Below are positions 8,351 through 17,089 of a stretch of DNA of 55,665 bases, in pieces. The first letter of the stretch is position 1, and each line of letters begins with the position of its first letter. Under the pieces are notes generated by a model, which had not been told where the DNA came from, searched no databases, and saw only the letters and a list, made by a program, of their open reading frames with translations. Position numbers and translations under genes: made by a program. This DNA is from Ohtaekwangia sp036568665 (GTDB taxonomy: Bacteria > Bacteroidota > Bacteroidia > Cytophagales > Cyclobacteriaceae): NCBI RefSeq assembly GCF_036568665.1, contig NZ_DATCSD010000473.1, positions 1-55,665 of the forward strand, read 5' to 3'.

Positions 8351-8710
8351 ATGGTTATTGAGCAAAGAATTGATGTTCGAGAGCTTTTGCACTATGTATA
8401 TACTTCTTTCAACGCCCGTAATATAGACGCAGCGTTGGAGGTGATCCATCCGGATGCCGATTGGGCAAATACCATGGAAGGAGGACTTGTAAAAGGACAC
8501 GAAGGTATACGCGATTGCTGGTCGCGCCAATGGAGCTATATCGACCCGCACGTTAAACTGATTGATGTAGAAGTAGATGAAGAAGGACGTGTAGTGGCCG
8601 ATGCGCACCAGATCATCCGCGACATGACCGGGGCGATCGTATCCATCCGCGATATACAGCACATCTTCGAAATAGAAGACGGACTTCTGCGTACAATGAG
8701 AATCCGTTAG
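8351..8710 (+). CDS. NTF2-like / SnoaL-like small protein
   Basis: 119 residues, the size of a single NTF2-like domain. The start resembles SnoaL-like proteins: a helix (VRELLHYVYTSFNARNID) followed by AALEVIHPDADWAN, the middle has GHEGIRDCWSRQWSYIDP, and the rest alternates short strands (LIDVEVDEEGRVVADAHQ, then IQHIFEIEDGLL). Members of the superfamily are either small ketosteroid-isomerase-like enzymes or binding domains; no catalytic residues can be assigned from the sequence. Cytoplasmic, with no signal peptide. It lies alone between the permease pair and the convergent CHAT operon, with a hairpin touching its start codon. Confidence 0.75.
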   Translation: MVIEQRIDVRELLHYVYTSFNARNIDAALEVIHPDADWANTMEGGLVKGHEGIRDCWSRQWSYIDPHVKLIDVEVDEEGRVVADAHQIIRDMTGAIVSIRDIQHIFEIEDGLLRTMRIR

Positions 8711-8863
8711 AAAAATCCAATTGCATAAAGGAGGCACGAAGTTACACAAAGGTATATATACTGTTTGCGTATTTATTTTTGCTCCTGATTACCGACTATC
8801 GGATTGAGGGGAACCCAATCCTCACACTCCAACTTCCAGTAGCTTGAAGCCGGCAGCCAAAAT

Positions 8864-11554
8864 TTAAAATCCGATCAATATAAACGGAGCCCAATAATAC
8901 GGAGCGGCATATTCTTCCTGTGTAATCAGGTCCTGTTTGGCTTTGCGCAGACTCGTACTGAAATTTACTGCTTTATCTTCCAGCATCTTTCGATAGAAAT
9001 CTTTCATCAGTTCCGATGTAGATTCGTCAGCAACACTCCAGAATGAAACGATAATATTCCGGGCGCCCGCATATACCAGTGCGCGTGATAAACCAACAAC
9101 ACCTTCACCTTTTGATATTTTACCGAGCCCGGTCTGGCACGCAGAGAGCGTCACTAAATCGGCATTGAGGTTGAGGTTATATATTTCTCCTGCGAACAGA
9201 TTCCCATCTTCAGAGCCTATATCTGACTGCAAGAATATCCGCGACAGGGCCGGATTACTTTCATCTACAACACCGTGTGTAGCCAAGTGTACATATTTAT
9301 ACTCCTTCACCTTATCCGACTTGATCAATTTCTCATCCGCATTTTGTTTGATGAACAAGCCGCTGTTCAGATTTTTAGCACTGAAAAGTTGGGCTATAGC
9401 GGTTACTTCCGATTCTGTTCCCGGCAATTCGTTCAAAGCATCTTTCTCCGGGAAAGTTACCGGTGCACATAATAGTATAGACGGTGCGCTGGTGAGCGAG
9501 CTGGCAGGTTTCTGCAAGATCAACCCCGCGGAAAATTCGTAGCGTATAGCATAGCGATTCATCAGATACGGAAGTGTTTTATAGGTATCTTCCGGAGATA
9601 TACTTTTGGTAAAGAGCGCCTCAAACGGTATAATGCTGAGTCTGCCGGTCGGGAGGATTAATAAGTCTTGTATAGCGGATGGCAAATGTTTGGGTAGAAG
9701 TATATCCGACAGTTGAGTGGCGGCCGTGGTATACGCTTTCATTTCGTTAAAGAATATACCATTGCGCATCCCGGTTATATAGCGACTGAACTCTTTGGGC
9801 AGTACATGATCCAGTATGCTAAACTTATCTTTTGTAATCTGGAATATATAGAGGTGGTTATTCTTTTCATCAATAAAGTAACTCAGCAGGGCAGTCTTGC
9901 TATCGAGTTTACTTTGCAACTGTTGTATAGATGGCGAGCTCGCATTGAATTTTAGATTGAAATATTCCGGAAACTGGTTCTCGAGGCGTTTGGTAAAAGC
10001 TTCGTAACTGCGATTAAGACTAAACGATGTTTCGCGTAAGTACTTCTCTTCATCAGCAGTTGGTTTTTGTGCCAGCTTTTGAGCGCACAAGGCTATAGCT
10101 GTTTTCAAATTCTTTTCTTCATCCAACAGCTCGGATGGTATACCGGCAAACGATTTGGCATTGGCATCAGAGATCGCTTCCAGCAACACAGCCGATTTAC
10201 TTTTCTCAGCAAAGGAAAAAGCCATTTCAAAATACGGCTTCTTCACGAGTGCTACCGTTCCGGTCTCCTGCGCTATGCGTACACCATCGGCATATACTTC
10301 GCTGGCAATTACACCGAGCATGATCTTGTCATTCTCATTGGTAATTTGCTGGCGGAGTTTGTCGATCAACGTATCGCACGACTGAAGTATATGCAGTGCA
10401 CTGGTCAGGTTTTGAAACTTTAATGTCTTGCCATAATACTTCGATTCAAACGCCTGCGCTTTTCCGAGCAAGGAGTATAGCAATACGTTGCCATCATAAA
10501 AGTTGCGTAGCCTGGGCGTTGTGCGCACATCACTGTTGTCAAAATCACTTACGTTGGCTTGCAGTGCCTGTTGATAGTGATCGAGTCCTTTATCGTATTG
10601 CCGGGAGGCTATATCTATGCTGGCGATCGCATTCAGCACGCGTGCTATCTCCGGATGTTTCTTGCCATAGCTCTGCTGGTACATTACCAGGGCACGCTCA
10701 TAAAATCCGGCCGCTGCTTTTTGGTCGCCAATTTTCAGATAGGTTTCTCCCAGACTGAACAGAGCAAATGCTTTAGACGGGTGTGCTGACGGATATACTT
10801 TCTCCCATATTTTCAGTGCCGATTCAAAGTTATTGACAGCATCGCCATATAGTTCGAGTTTGCGGTATACAAACCCGATGTTGGTATTAGCAATAGCAAT
10901 CTTCGGGTGTTCCTTTCCGTGAAGGTTCTGATAGATAGTCAGTGCCTTTTCGTAAAACTCCAATGCTTTATCCGGGTCGGTTGCCGTAAATGCGAGGCCC
11001 AGGTCGTTATACGATGCCGCTATTAGTTCGTGGTTTTCTTTTAATTGTTTTTGTCGCAGGGCAAGCACGCGATCCAATTGCTCTTCGGCCTGGGTATATT
11101 TACCGGTGGCACTATATAGATTTCCTAAATACGCCAATGCCTGTGCCGCTTCCAGCGTTTCTGATTTGCCATCGTCTTCAAAAAGCTGCAGCGATTTTTT
11201 GAGGGCTTCTTCGGCAAGATCATTTCGTCCCTGGTTCAGGTATAGCAACCCGTAGTTGGATTGTGTTACGGCTTGCAGAAATGCAGCATTGGTTATACCG
11301 CCTGAAATAGTATGCAGTAATTTCTCGGCACTATCAAATTGCCCTTGCCGGATAAGGGTTTCTGCTTTTTTATTTTGCAGCAATACAACGGACCGGGTAT
11401 CAGCTGTTTTAGTAAGTTGCTGGTCGATCAGCGTCAGCGCCTTGGTATATTCTGCATTCAATATGTACTGGTCGATTTCCGGCAAATGCTGCGCAGTTGT
11501 CTTCACCACTACAGTAAAACACAGAAGAATAATAGATAGGAGAGAGCTTCTCAT
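8864..11554 (-). CDS. Secreted TPR-CHAT domain protein (caspase-like fold)
   Basis: 896 residues. A signal peptide (MRSSLLSIILLCFTVVVKTTAQ) is followed by about seven kinesin-light-chain-like TPRs up to residue 330, a helical linker, and a C-terminal CHAT domain from about residue 590. The catalytic dyad of CHAT proteases is present: His in YVHLATHGVVDE and Cys in VTLSACQTGLGK, followed by the usual GVVGLSRALVYAGARNII and SFWSVADEST. CHAT-TPR proteins are usually cytoplasmic, for example those associated with CRISPR type III-E or gasdermin systems; here the signal peptide points to the periplasm or cell surface. It begins six bases after the stop of the barrel gene at 11561-12505, so the two are an operon. 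The protease activity is inferred from family and dyad. Confidence 0.88.
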   Translation of the reverse strand: MRSSLLSIILLCFTVVVKTTAQHLPEIDQYILNAEYTKALTLIDQQLTKTADTRSVVLLQNKKAETLIRQGQFDSAEKLLHTISGGITNAAFLQAVTQSNYGLLYLNQGRNDLAEEALKKSLQLFEDDGKSETLEAAQALAYLGNLYSATGKYTQAEEQLDRVLALRQKQLKENHELIAASYNDLGLAFTATDPDKALEFYEKALTIYQNLHGKEHPKIAIANTNIGFVYRKLELYGDAVNNFESALKIWEKVYPSAHPSKAFALFSLGETYLKIGDQKAAAGFYERALVMYQQSYGKKHPEIARVLNAIASIDIASRQYDKGLDHYQQALQANVSDFDNSDVRTTPRLRNFYDGNVLLYSLLGKAQAFESKYYGKTLKFQNLTSALHILQSCDTLIDKLRQQITNENDKIMLGVIASEVYADGVRIAQETGTVALVKKPYFEMAFSFAEKSKSAVLLEAISDANAKSFAGIPSELLDEEKNLKTAIALCAQKLAQKPTADEEKYLRETSFSLNRSYEAFTKRLENQFPEYFNLKFNASSPSIQQLQSKLDSKTALLSYFIDEKNNHLYIFQITKDKFSILDHVLPKEFSRYITGMRNGIFFNEMKAYTTAATQLSDILLPKHLPSAIQDLLILPTGRLSIIPFEALFTKSISPEDTYKTLPYLMNRYAIRYEFSAGLILQKPASSLTSAPSILLCAPVTFPEKDALNELPGTESEVTAIAQLFSAKNLNSGLFIKQNADEKLIKSDKVKEYKYVHLATHGVVDESNPALSRIFLQSDIGSEDGNLFAGEIYNLNLNADLVTLSACQTGLGKISKGEGVVGLSRALVYAGARNIIVSFWSVADESTSELMKDFYRKMLEDKAVNFSTSLRKAKQDLITQEEYAAPYYWAPFILIGF

Positions 11555-11560
11555 GATTTT

Positions 11561-12505
11561 CTAAAAGCGGTAATAGTAACTGATGGTGGTTACGAAGTGA
11601 CGGGTAAGTCCGTCAGGATTGTAATCGCGTTGTGTAATCTTTCGGCCGGCCAGTAATTTTATACCGCTGCGTACATTAAAGCTATATCCTGCTGTGGCAA
11701 TGGCCGACATGGCGAGCCCGGTAGTGCCATCCGGTTTTACACGGGAGCCATCTTTCAAAGTGATCTCATCGTGATTGATTCTATAGATAGGCAGTAAACC
11801 TGCGCTGAAGTTAAGACGTGAAAAACGAAAGTTACGTTCTATACGCACCATTACATCGGTGCCTCTGCGAAGATCTTTCGCCAGCGGATATTTATGTACG
11901 TAGGCTAATCGGTCTTCATCATTCCAGTCGCCCACAAATTCATTTCCATTTTTATTGAACGGATGCTGTATGCCGGTAGCGAACAACCACTTCTTGCTGA
12001 TCAACGATATACCGGTAATAAAATCATACGATCCTAAACTTGTCTGATAGTACATCGGTAACGGATCATTCTCGTCTGATCGTTTGTCGGAGTGATTGGT
12101 GGGTATCTTTCCGCCTACGGATAGATTTACATCAAACTTCTCGTGCTTGAGTATATTTCGCGTAAAGCATAAAGATATATCTCCCATACCGGAAGTATTG
12201 CCTAATCTTCCGGACACCGCCTGGTAGGGCAGCTTTACCTGGAAAGATGTTTTCTGATTGAGACTGAAATTGAGATCGGCCGTAGCTACATATACTATAG
12301 GTGTGAGGGTAGTAGATGCGCGATAGAAACTGATCTCCATCGAGCGCAGGCGTAATTCTATCTTTTTGTTGAAAGGCTGATCGGGCTTCATGGCTCCCAT
12401 AGTACAGAAGCCGGCATCGCTGCAGCCTTGCGCGAACGCAGGGCTGTATAAATATAGCATGACGAATACACAGAGTATAGCAGATCGACAGGTTTGCCTG
12501 GGCAT
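11561..12505 (-). CDS. Putative outer-membrane beta-barrel protein, unknown function
   Basis: 314 residues with a signal peptide ending in FAQ, then a short cysteine-containing segment (GCSDAGFCTMG), then alternating hydrophobic/polar stretches typical of amphipathic strands up to a C-terminal aromatic end (TTISYYYRF). The terminal Phe is the usual recognition signal for the BAM complex. The length and the run of short loops fit a barrel of about 12 to 14 strands, similar to MetA-pathway or transporter-like barrels of Bacteroidota, but I cannot name a substrate. It is the first gene of the CHAT operon, which suggests that the barrel and the secreted CHAT protein act together at the envelope. 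Confidence 0.7.
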   Translation of the reverse strand: MPRQTCRSAILCVFVMLYLYSPAFAQGCSDAGFCTMGAMKPDQPFNKKIELRLRSMEISFYRASTTLTPIVYVATADLNFSLNQKTSFQVKLPYQAVSGRLGNTSGMGDISLCFTRNILKHEKFDVNLSVGGKIPTNHSDKRSDENDPLPMYYQTSLGSYDFITGISLISKKWLFATGIQHPFNKNGNEFVGDWNDEDRLAYVHKYPLAKDLRRGTDVMVRIERNFRFSRLNFSAGLLPIYRINHDEITLKDGSRVKPDGTTGLAMSAIATAGYSFNVRSGIKLLAGRKITQRDYNPDGLTRHFVTTISYYYRF

Positions 12506-12533
12506 GGCTGAGTAGATTTTCAGCCAAGTTACT

Positions 12534-12574
12534 TAAAAAAGACAGACCCTGAAGAGCATTTCTTCAGGGTCTGT
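12534..12574 (-). terminator. Rho-independent terminator of the M23 peptidase gene
   Basis: A perfect 13-bp stem (12542-12554 with 12562-12574) with a 7-base loop. On the minus strand it is followed at once by a C and six T residues (complement of 12534-12540). It lies 50 bases beyond the stop codon of the M23 gene. Confidence 0.9.
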
Positions 12575-12623
12575 GTAAAGTCTATTGTTACAGCTTATAT
12601 TTTGTTGGCGTATGCCGAAGCCG

Positions 12624-13604
12624 TTACATTCCCAGCGATTGGTTTTCGATAGAAGCGAGCTCGAGTACTTTTTCGTATTCAGCTGAAGTAAGATCGTTGT
12701 AGAAGTAGTGAACAGGGTCTACCTGGCTTCCGTTGATCAACACTTCATAGTGCAGGTGAGGAGCGGTAGAAAGACCAGTGTTACCTACATAACCAATTAA
12801 GTCACCGCGTTTTACATTCTGACCGGAGTGTACAGCAAACTCGTGCATGTGCGCATAACGTGTTCTGTAGCCAAAGCCGTGATCTACTTCCACCATCTTT
12901 CCATAGCCACTAAACTTCACGCTTACCTCAGCAACGGTTCCATCGGCCGTAGCGTAGATCGGTGTGCCGATCGAAGCAGCGAAGTCTATACCGGTGTGCA
13001 TCTTCTTTACTTTATAGATCGGGTGGGTACGCCATCCGAATCCGGAAGCAAGCGCTACAAGTTGTTTGTTCGACACAGGTTGAATAGCAGGAATAGCCGC
13101 ATATAGTTTCTCTTTTTTCTCCGCCAGCTTTACTACTTCATCCTGCGACTTGGATTCGATATATAGTTTTCTGCGAAGGAGATCTACTTTTTCATTGAGG
13201 CCCACCACCATATCTTCATGGTCGATGTTCTTCTCGCGGATGTCTTCGTAACGATCGGCACCACCGGCACCGGCATTGCGTATAGCCTTATCGATAGGTT
13301 CAGCACCGAGCACTACACGGTAAATATTGTCATCACGATGTTCTACATCGCCCAGTATCTCGTTGAGATTTTTTACATCCTGGCTGAGCTTGTCGTAATA
13401 GAATTCCAGCTCCTTTACTTCGTTCTTCAGGATCAGCTCCTTGGGCGACTCGAAATAGTTGGTATACAGGATAAGCAACCCCACGGCCATGGCCACGGTA
13501 AGCGACAGAATGCCGAGAGCATTCATTACAACATCGCTGGTTTTTGTCTTTACCCGCTCGTATTTACAGGTTTCAGTGTCGTAGTAATACTTGATCCTAG
13601 CCAT
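12624..13604 (-). CDS. M23 family (LytM-type) peptidoglycan endopeptidase
   Basis: 326 residues. A short basic cytoplasmic N-terminus with a hydrophobic helix at about 28-48 (ALGILSLTVAMAVGLLILY) anchors it in the inner membrane; a coiled coil follows to about residue 165, then the LytM domain. Zinc ligands and catalytic residues are visible: HTGIDFAA (His and Asp), HMHEF and HLHYEVLING (His-x-His). This layout (short tail, one helix, coiled coil, M23) is that of the cell-wall elongation and division peptidases common in Bacteroidota. Expected to cut peptide cross-links of peptidoglycan in the periplasm. It is 24 bases downstream of mogA on the same strand and ends at a strong terminator. Confidence 0.92.
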   Translation of the reverse strand: MARIKYYYDTETCKYERVKTKTSDVVMNALGILSLTVAMAVGLLILYTNYFESPKELILKNEVKELEFYYDKLSQDVKNLNEILGDVEHRDDNIYRVVLGAEPIDKAIRNAGAGGADRYEDIREKNIDHEDMVVGLNEKVDLLRRKLYIESKSQDEVVKLAEKKEKLYAAIPAIQPVSNKQLVALASGFGWRTHPIYKVKKMHTGIDFAASIGTPIYATADGTVAEVSVKFSGYGKMVEVDHGFGYRTRYAHMHEFAVHSGQNVKRGDLIGYVGNTGLSTAPHLHYEVLINGSQVDPVHYFYNDLTSAEYEKVLELASIENQSLGM

Positions 13605-13628
13605 AGTAAGTCAGAGTAAATCTGTAAA

Positions 13629-14159
13629 TTAAGTACTTTTAGGTCGAAAAGCCTTGACTACATCGTCATTACATTCGATAAACGGTCCATCCAACAGATC
13701 AATGCAATAGGGTATCGCTGGAAAGACGGCATCCAGACATTGCCGGATGGCTTTAGGCTTCCCAGGCAAATTTACAATTAAGGTTTGGTTTCTGATGCCG
13801 GCTGTCTGGCGCGAAAGAATAGCGGTGGGTACGTATGTAAGACTTTTTGCTCGCATTAACTCCCCGAAGCCGGGCATCATTTTTTCACACACAGCTTCTG
13901 TGGCCTCTGGCGTAACATCGCGCTTCGCAGGACCTGTGCCACCCGATGTAATGATCAGACAACATTTACGATTGTCGGCCATATCAATCATCGTTTTTTC
14001 TATAAGATGTTGCTCATCAGGAATTACCGCGTACTCTTTCTCCCACGGACTCTTCAGGTATTCATTCAGTGTTTCGACAATCGCTTTGCCTGGTATATCT
14101 TCATAAATTCCCTGGCTTGCCCTGTCTGATACATTGATGATACCGATGCGAATGGTCAT
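13629..14159 (-). CDS. mog: MogA/MoaB family molybdopterin adenylyltransferase-like protein
   Basis: 176 residues. N-terminus RIGIINVSDRASQGIYEDIPG and the signature SGGTGPAKRDVTPEAT identify the MoCF-biosynthesis fold. The enzyme adenylylates molybdopterin to prepare it for molybdate insertion by MoeA. The G-G-T-G loop and the Asp of KRDVTPEAT, used for substrate and Mg binding, are both intact. FIVNLPGKPKAIRQCL-like sequence near the C-terminus (LIVNLPGKPKAIRQCLDAV) is also conserved. No other molybdenum-cofactor genes or molybdoenzymes are in the window, so the pathway partners lie elsewhere. MogA and MoaB cannot be separated with confidence by eye; the size and C-terminus fit MogA. Confidence 0.88.
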   Translation of the reverse strand: MTIRIGIINVSDRASQGIYEDIPGKAIVETLNEYLKSPWEKEYAVIPDEQHLIEKTMIDMADNRKCCLIITSGGTGPAKRDVTPEATEAVCEKMMPGFGELMRAKSLTYVPTAILSRQTAGIRNQTLIVNLPGKPKAIRQCLDAVFPAIPYCIDLLDGPFIECNDDVVKAFRPKST

Positions 14160-14200
14160 GATACTTCTTGCATTAATTACAGCTATGCAAGATAATTAAA

Positions 14201-14263
14201 AGGCTACTGGCTGCAAGCCACTGGTGCCTGAGTTGCATTCCAGTGGCTGGCAGCCAGTAGCCT
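14201..14263 (-). terminator. 24-bp near-perfect palindrome between mogA and trhO
   Basis: Arms 14201-14224 and 14240-14263 pair with one mismatch in 24 around a 15-base loop. It begins 11 bases beyond the trhO stop. On the minus strand the stem is followed by TTTAATTATC, a weak U-tract, so it probably terminates trhO transcripts. The stem is longer than usual and internally built of recurring GGCT/AGCC words, so a REP-like dispersed element is the alternative. Confidence 0.6.
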
Positions 14264-14273
14264 GTAGCCTTTG

Positions 14274-15308
14274 TTATTCGGTTTTCCTGAATTGTATCTT
14301 TTCCGAGCGGCTCTTCTTGAAAACCTGTCGTCCCTTGTTGATGCCTTTGCGTAATTCGCGTTGTTCATCTTCCGGAAGCGTCATTATGGTTTTGCATTCA
14401 TCGGAGCAGCAGTTGTTATACTTCTCTGCGCACTCTTTACACTGAATGAAAAGTAAATGACAGCCATCGTTCTTGCAATTGGTGTGATCGTCACAAGGCT
14501 TGCCGCATTGATGGCACACGGCTATAATATCTTCGGTGATGCGTTCTCCGAGGCGTTCATCAAACACAAAGTTCTTACCGATGAATTTATTCTCGATGCC
14601 TTGTTCTTTTACCTCCTGTGCGTACTTGATGATTCCGCCATTCAGCTGAAATACATTTTTGAAACCGATGTGTTTCATCCACGCACTGGCTTTCTCACAG
14701 CGTATACCACCGGTGCAGTACATCAACAGGTTTTTATCTTTCTGATCGCGCATCAGGTCTTCCGCCACCTGAAGTTCTTCGCGAAATGTATCTACATCCG
14801 GACATATAGCGCCTTTGAAATGCCCCACTTCACTTTCGTAGTGGTTGCGCATATCGATGATCACTGTGTTAGGATCATCGGCCAGTTTATTGAATGTGTT
14901 TGCATCCACGTGTGTTCCCGAGTTGGTAACATCAAATGTGCTGTCGTCCAATCCATCGGCAACAATTTTCTTGCGCACCAGAATTTTCAATTTGAAAAAT
15001 GATTTGCCGTCATCTTCCACGGCAATATTGAGGCGCACGCCATGGAGCCAATCTATACTATATAACGTTGTCTTGAAGAGTTCGAGGTTATTTTCAGGCA
15101 CGCTTATCTGCGCGTTCACACCTTCTGTTGCTATATATATTCTTCCCAACACACCGATCGTGTCAAGTTGCCTGTAAAGCTGATCGCGGAAATCCTGGGG
15201 TTGGAGAATGTGATGATATCGATAGAAAGAGATGGTGACCCTTTTCTCGGGGGTCGAGCGCATCTTCTCCTTGAGAAGACGGCCTTCAACGCGGTTATAT
15301 AATGCCAT
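14274..15308 (-). CDS. trhO: tRNA uridine(34) hydroxylase, rhodanese-related (TrhO/YceA)
   Basis: 344 residues, the normal family length. The N-terminal ferredoxin-like domain includes IATEGVNAQISVP, and the rhodanese domain carries VIIDMRNHYESEVGHFKGA and the active-site loop MYCTGGIRCEKAS with the catalytic Cys. A C-terminal cysteine-rich tail (CHQCGKPCDDHTNC, CKECAEKYNNCCSDEC) probably binds zinc; many Bacteroidota and Gammaproteobacteria members have it. TrhO uses oxygen to form 5-hydroxyuridine at the wobble position of some tRNAs, independently of prephenate. Cytoplasmic. The palindrome downstream is probably its terminator. Confidence 0.93.
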   Translation of the reverse strand: MALYNRVEGRLLKEKMRSTPEKRVTISFYRYHHILQPQDFRDQLYRQLDTIGVLGRIYIATEGVNAQISVPENNLELFKTTLYSIDWLHGVRLNIAVEDDGKSFFKLKILVRKKIVADGLDDSTFDVTNSGTHVDANTFNKLADDPNTVIIDMRNHYESEVGHFKGAICPDVDTFREELQVAEDLMRDQKDKNLLMYCTGGIRCEKASAWMKHIGFKNVFQLNGGIIKYAQEVKEQGIENKFIGKNFVFDERLGERITEDIIAVCHQCGKPCDDHTNCKNDGCHLLFIQCKECAEKYNNCCSDECKTIMTLPEDEQRELRKGINKGRQVFKKSRSEKIQFRKTE

Positions 15309-15398
15309 TGGATTAATTGCAGGTTAATCTCGCGGCAAAGGTAATGCTTCGCGGGCAACGGTAAAAATGTATCTTGAAAGAAGCCCCTACAGAATCCA

Positions 15399-16052
15399 TT
15401 ACGGATTTTTGGGCTGCAGCTTGCCACGGATCAGCTGATTGTATTCCTGGCAGGTAAGTATACCTTGCTCGTTGCAATAAGGGCAGGTTTTATACTCGTC
15501 ACCAAAGGCACCTCTGCGAATGATCACATGATCGCCCTTGCATGCCGGGCACACCACTTTACCCGAAGGGCCGCAGTCGATATCATAATCCAGTGAAAGA
15601 ACTTGTTGTGCTTTGTCTGCCTGAGTTTCTTTCTCTTTCAGAAATTCCTGTTCGGCTTGCTTTTTCCATTGAATGGCATCGAGTGAGTATTGACCGTTTG
15701 TACCTTTCAGTTGTATATACTTATTCAGCCAATCTATACTCTGTTTATACATGCCGAGGTAAAACGAGTTCTTGCCGAAGTAATAGGTGAGATCGGAGGG
15801 AACGCTTTTTACAGTAGCCAGTACGTGGCGAAAGATGGCATCGGCTTTTTTATACTCACCGTTATCCATATAGTATACTCCTGAATCCAGTTCACGCATC
15901 AGCGCAGCTTTACGGGCCTGTTCCATCTGTCGTGCAAATTCTTCTGCTTTCTCCCGGTCCTGGGCCATGAGCGCATGCCCCGCAGTAATCAGGCACATAG
16001 TCACCAGGAAAATACGCGTAGTGGCGCGTATGCTGTTCACTTGTATTCTCAT
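15399..16052 (-). CDS. Secreted TPR protein with a DnaJ-like cysteine-rich zinc module
   Basis: 217 residues. A signal peptide (LVTMCLITAGHALMAQ) precedes two or three TPR-like helix pairs (SGVYYMDNGEYKKADAIF, then KSVPSDLTYYFGKNSFYLG). The C-terminal third has paired CxxC motifs: VCPACKGD, KTCPYCNEQG, plus single Cys at CGPSG and LTCQEY. The spacing resembles the zinc-binding repeats of DnaJ (CxxCxG), which hold unfolded proteins. A cysteine module in an exported protein is odd and could be redox-active instead of zinc-bound. The start codon overlaps the stop of the amidohydrolase (TAATG), so translation is probably coupled. No function can be assigned. Confidence 0.7.
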   Translation of the reverse strand: MRIQVNSIRATTRIFLVTMCLITAGHALMAQDREKAEEFARQMEQARKAALMRELDSGVYYMDNGEYKKADAIFRHVLATVKSVPSDLTYYFGKNSFYLGMYKQSIDWLNKYIQLKGTNGQYSLDAIQWKKQAEQEFLKEKETQADKAQQVLSLDYDIDCGPSGKVVCPACKGDHVIIRRGAFGDEYKTCPYCNEQGILTCQEYNQLIRGKLQPKNP

Positions 16053-17059
16053 TATTCGAATCGTTCCTTTTGTAGATTAAGCCACGCGAGCGCAGCGTTG
16101 TGAAATATATCTTCTTTTTGTTTTGTATCCAGGTTCATGGTATCTATAAACGAACCGATCTCCAGGTCTCCGAGAGGAAAAGGATAGTCCGATCCTAACG
16201 TTACCCGCATTGATCCCTGCAGCTTCAGTACATATTCCAGCAGCAACGGATCATGCGTTACACTGTCAACCCAAAAACGCCCCAGGTAATTTTTAGGGGC
16301 TACCGGGTTATCGATCGCTACCAGATCGGGCCGGCATTCAAATCCATGCTGAAGTCTTCCGATTGTTGGCAGAAATGATCCACCGGCATGAGCAAAATTA
16401 ACTCTTAGTGCAGGCAGTCTTTCAAATATTCCGCCAAAAATAAGAGACGCCACGGCACGTGCAGTTTCTGCAGGCATTCCTACCAGCCAGGGCAACCAAT
16501 ATCGCTGCATGCTTTTTTCTCCCATCATATTCCACGGATGGATCAACACCGCCATCTCCAGTGATGCACACGCTTCAAAGATGGGAAAGAAACGTTCTTC
16601 GTGCAGGTTCAGGTCGTTGATGTTCGATCCGATCTGAATGCCCTGTAAACCAATCTCCCTGCATCGCTCAAGCTCTTGTATAGCCAAGTCGGTGTCTTGC
16701 ATGGGGATGGTTGCCAGCCCCAAATAGTTTTTTGGGTAGCGATAAATTAGTGACGCTATATGATCGTTGAGGTACTGCGATATATCCAGGCAATCCAATG
16801 GCTTGGCCCAATACGAAAACATAACGGGGATGGTACACGCCACCTGCACTTGTGTGCGATAGCGATGATACTCTTGTATGCGCACCTCGGGGTTCCAGGC
16901 ATTCTCATTTATCTCGCGAAAGAACTGGCTACCACGCATCATTCGGGCAGCACCGGAACGATGATGATCGAGGTGAATGAAATCGCCATAGCCGAATTTA
17001 CGAGCCCAGTCAGGAAGTTTCTCGGGGAGAATATGTGTATGAGAGTCGATCTTTAGCAT
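16052..17059 (-). CDS. ACMSD-like amidohydrolase (metal-dependent decarboxylase family)
   Basis: 335 residues of the amidohydrolase_2 fold. Metal ligands are visible: DSHTHILPE (His-x-His near residue 7), HPWNMMGEKS, NFAHAGGSFLPT and GSDYPFPLGD (the catalytic Asp). The overall pattern, with RYWLPWLVGMPAETARA and LEIGSFIDTMNLD, is that of 2-amino-3-carboxymuconate-6-semialdehyde decarboxylase, an enzyme of the kynurenine route of tryptophan breakdown. No other kynurenine gene is in the window, so the substrate should be treated as open; related enzymes decarboxylate other aromatic or unsaturated acids. Cytoplasmic. Coupled by a one-base overlap to the secreted zinc-module gene downstream. Confidence 0.88.
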   Translation of the reverse strand: MLKIDSHTHILPEKLPDWARKFGYGDFIHLDHHRSGAARMMRGSQFFREINENAWNPEVRIQEYHRYRTQVQVACTIPVMFSYWAKPLDCLDISQYLNDHIASLIYRYPKNYLGLATIPMQDTDLAIQELERCREIGLQGIQIGSNINDLNLHEERFFPIFEACASLEMAVLIHPWNMMGEKSMQRYWLPWLVGMPAETARAVASLIFGGIFERLPALRVNFAHAGGSFLPTIGRLQHGFECRPDLVAIDNPVAPKNYLGRFWVDSVTHDPLLLEYVLKLQGSMRVTLGSDYPFPLGDLEIGSFIDTMNLDTKQKEDIFHNAALAWLNLQKERFE

Positions 17060-17089
17060 GACAGTACAGGCAAAGATAGAAGCAATTTC

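Noticed and set aside
8711..8863. Possible RNA gene or terminator between the NTF2-like and CHAT genes
   Set aside because: Only a six-base imperfect stem (around 8803-8823) and repetitive A/G-rich text are seen, with no U-tract on either strand.
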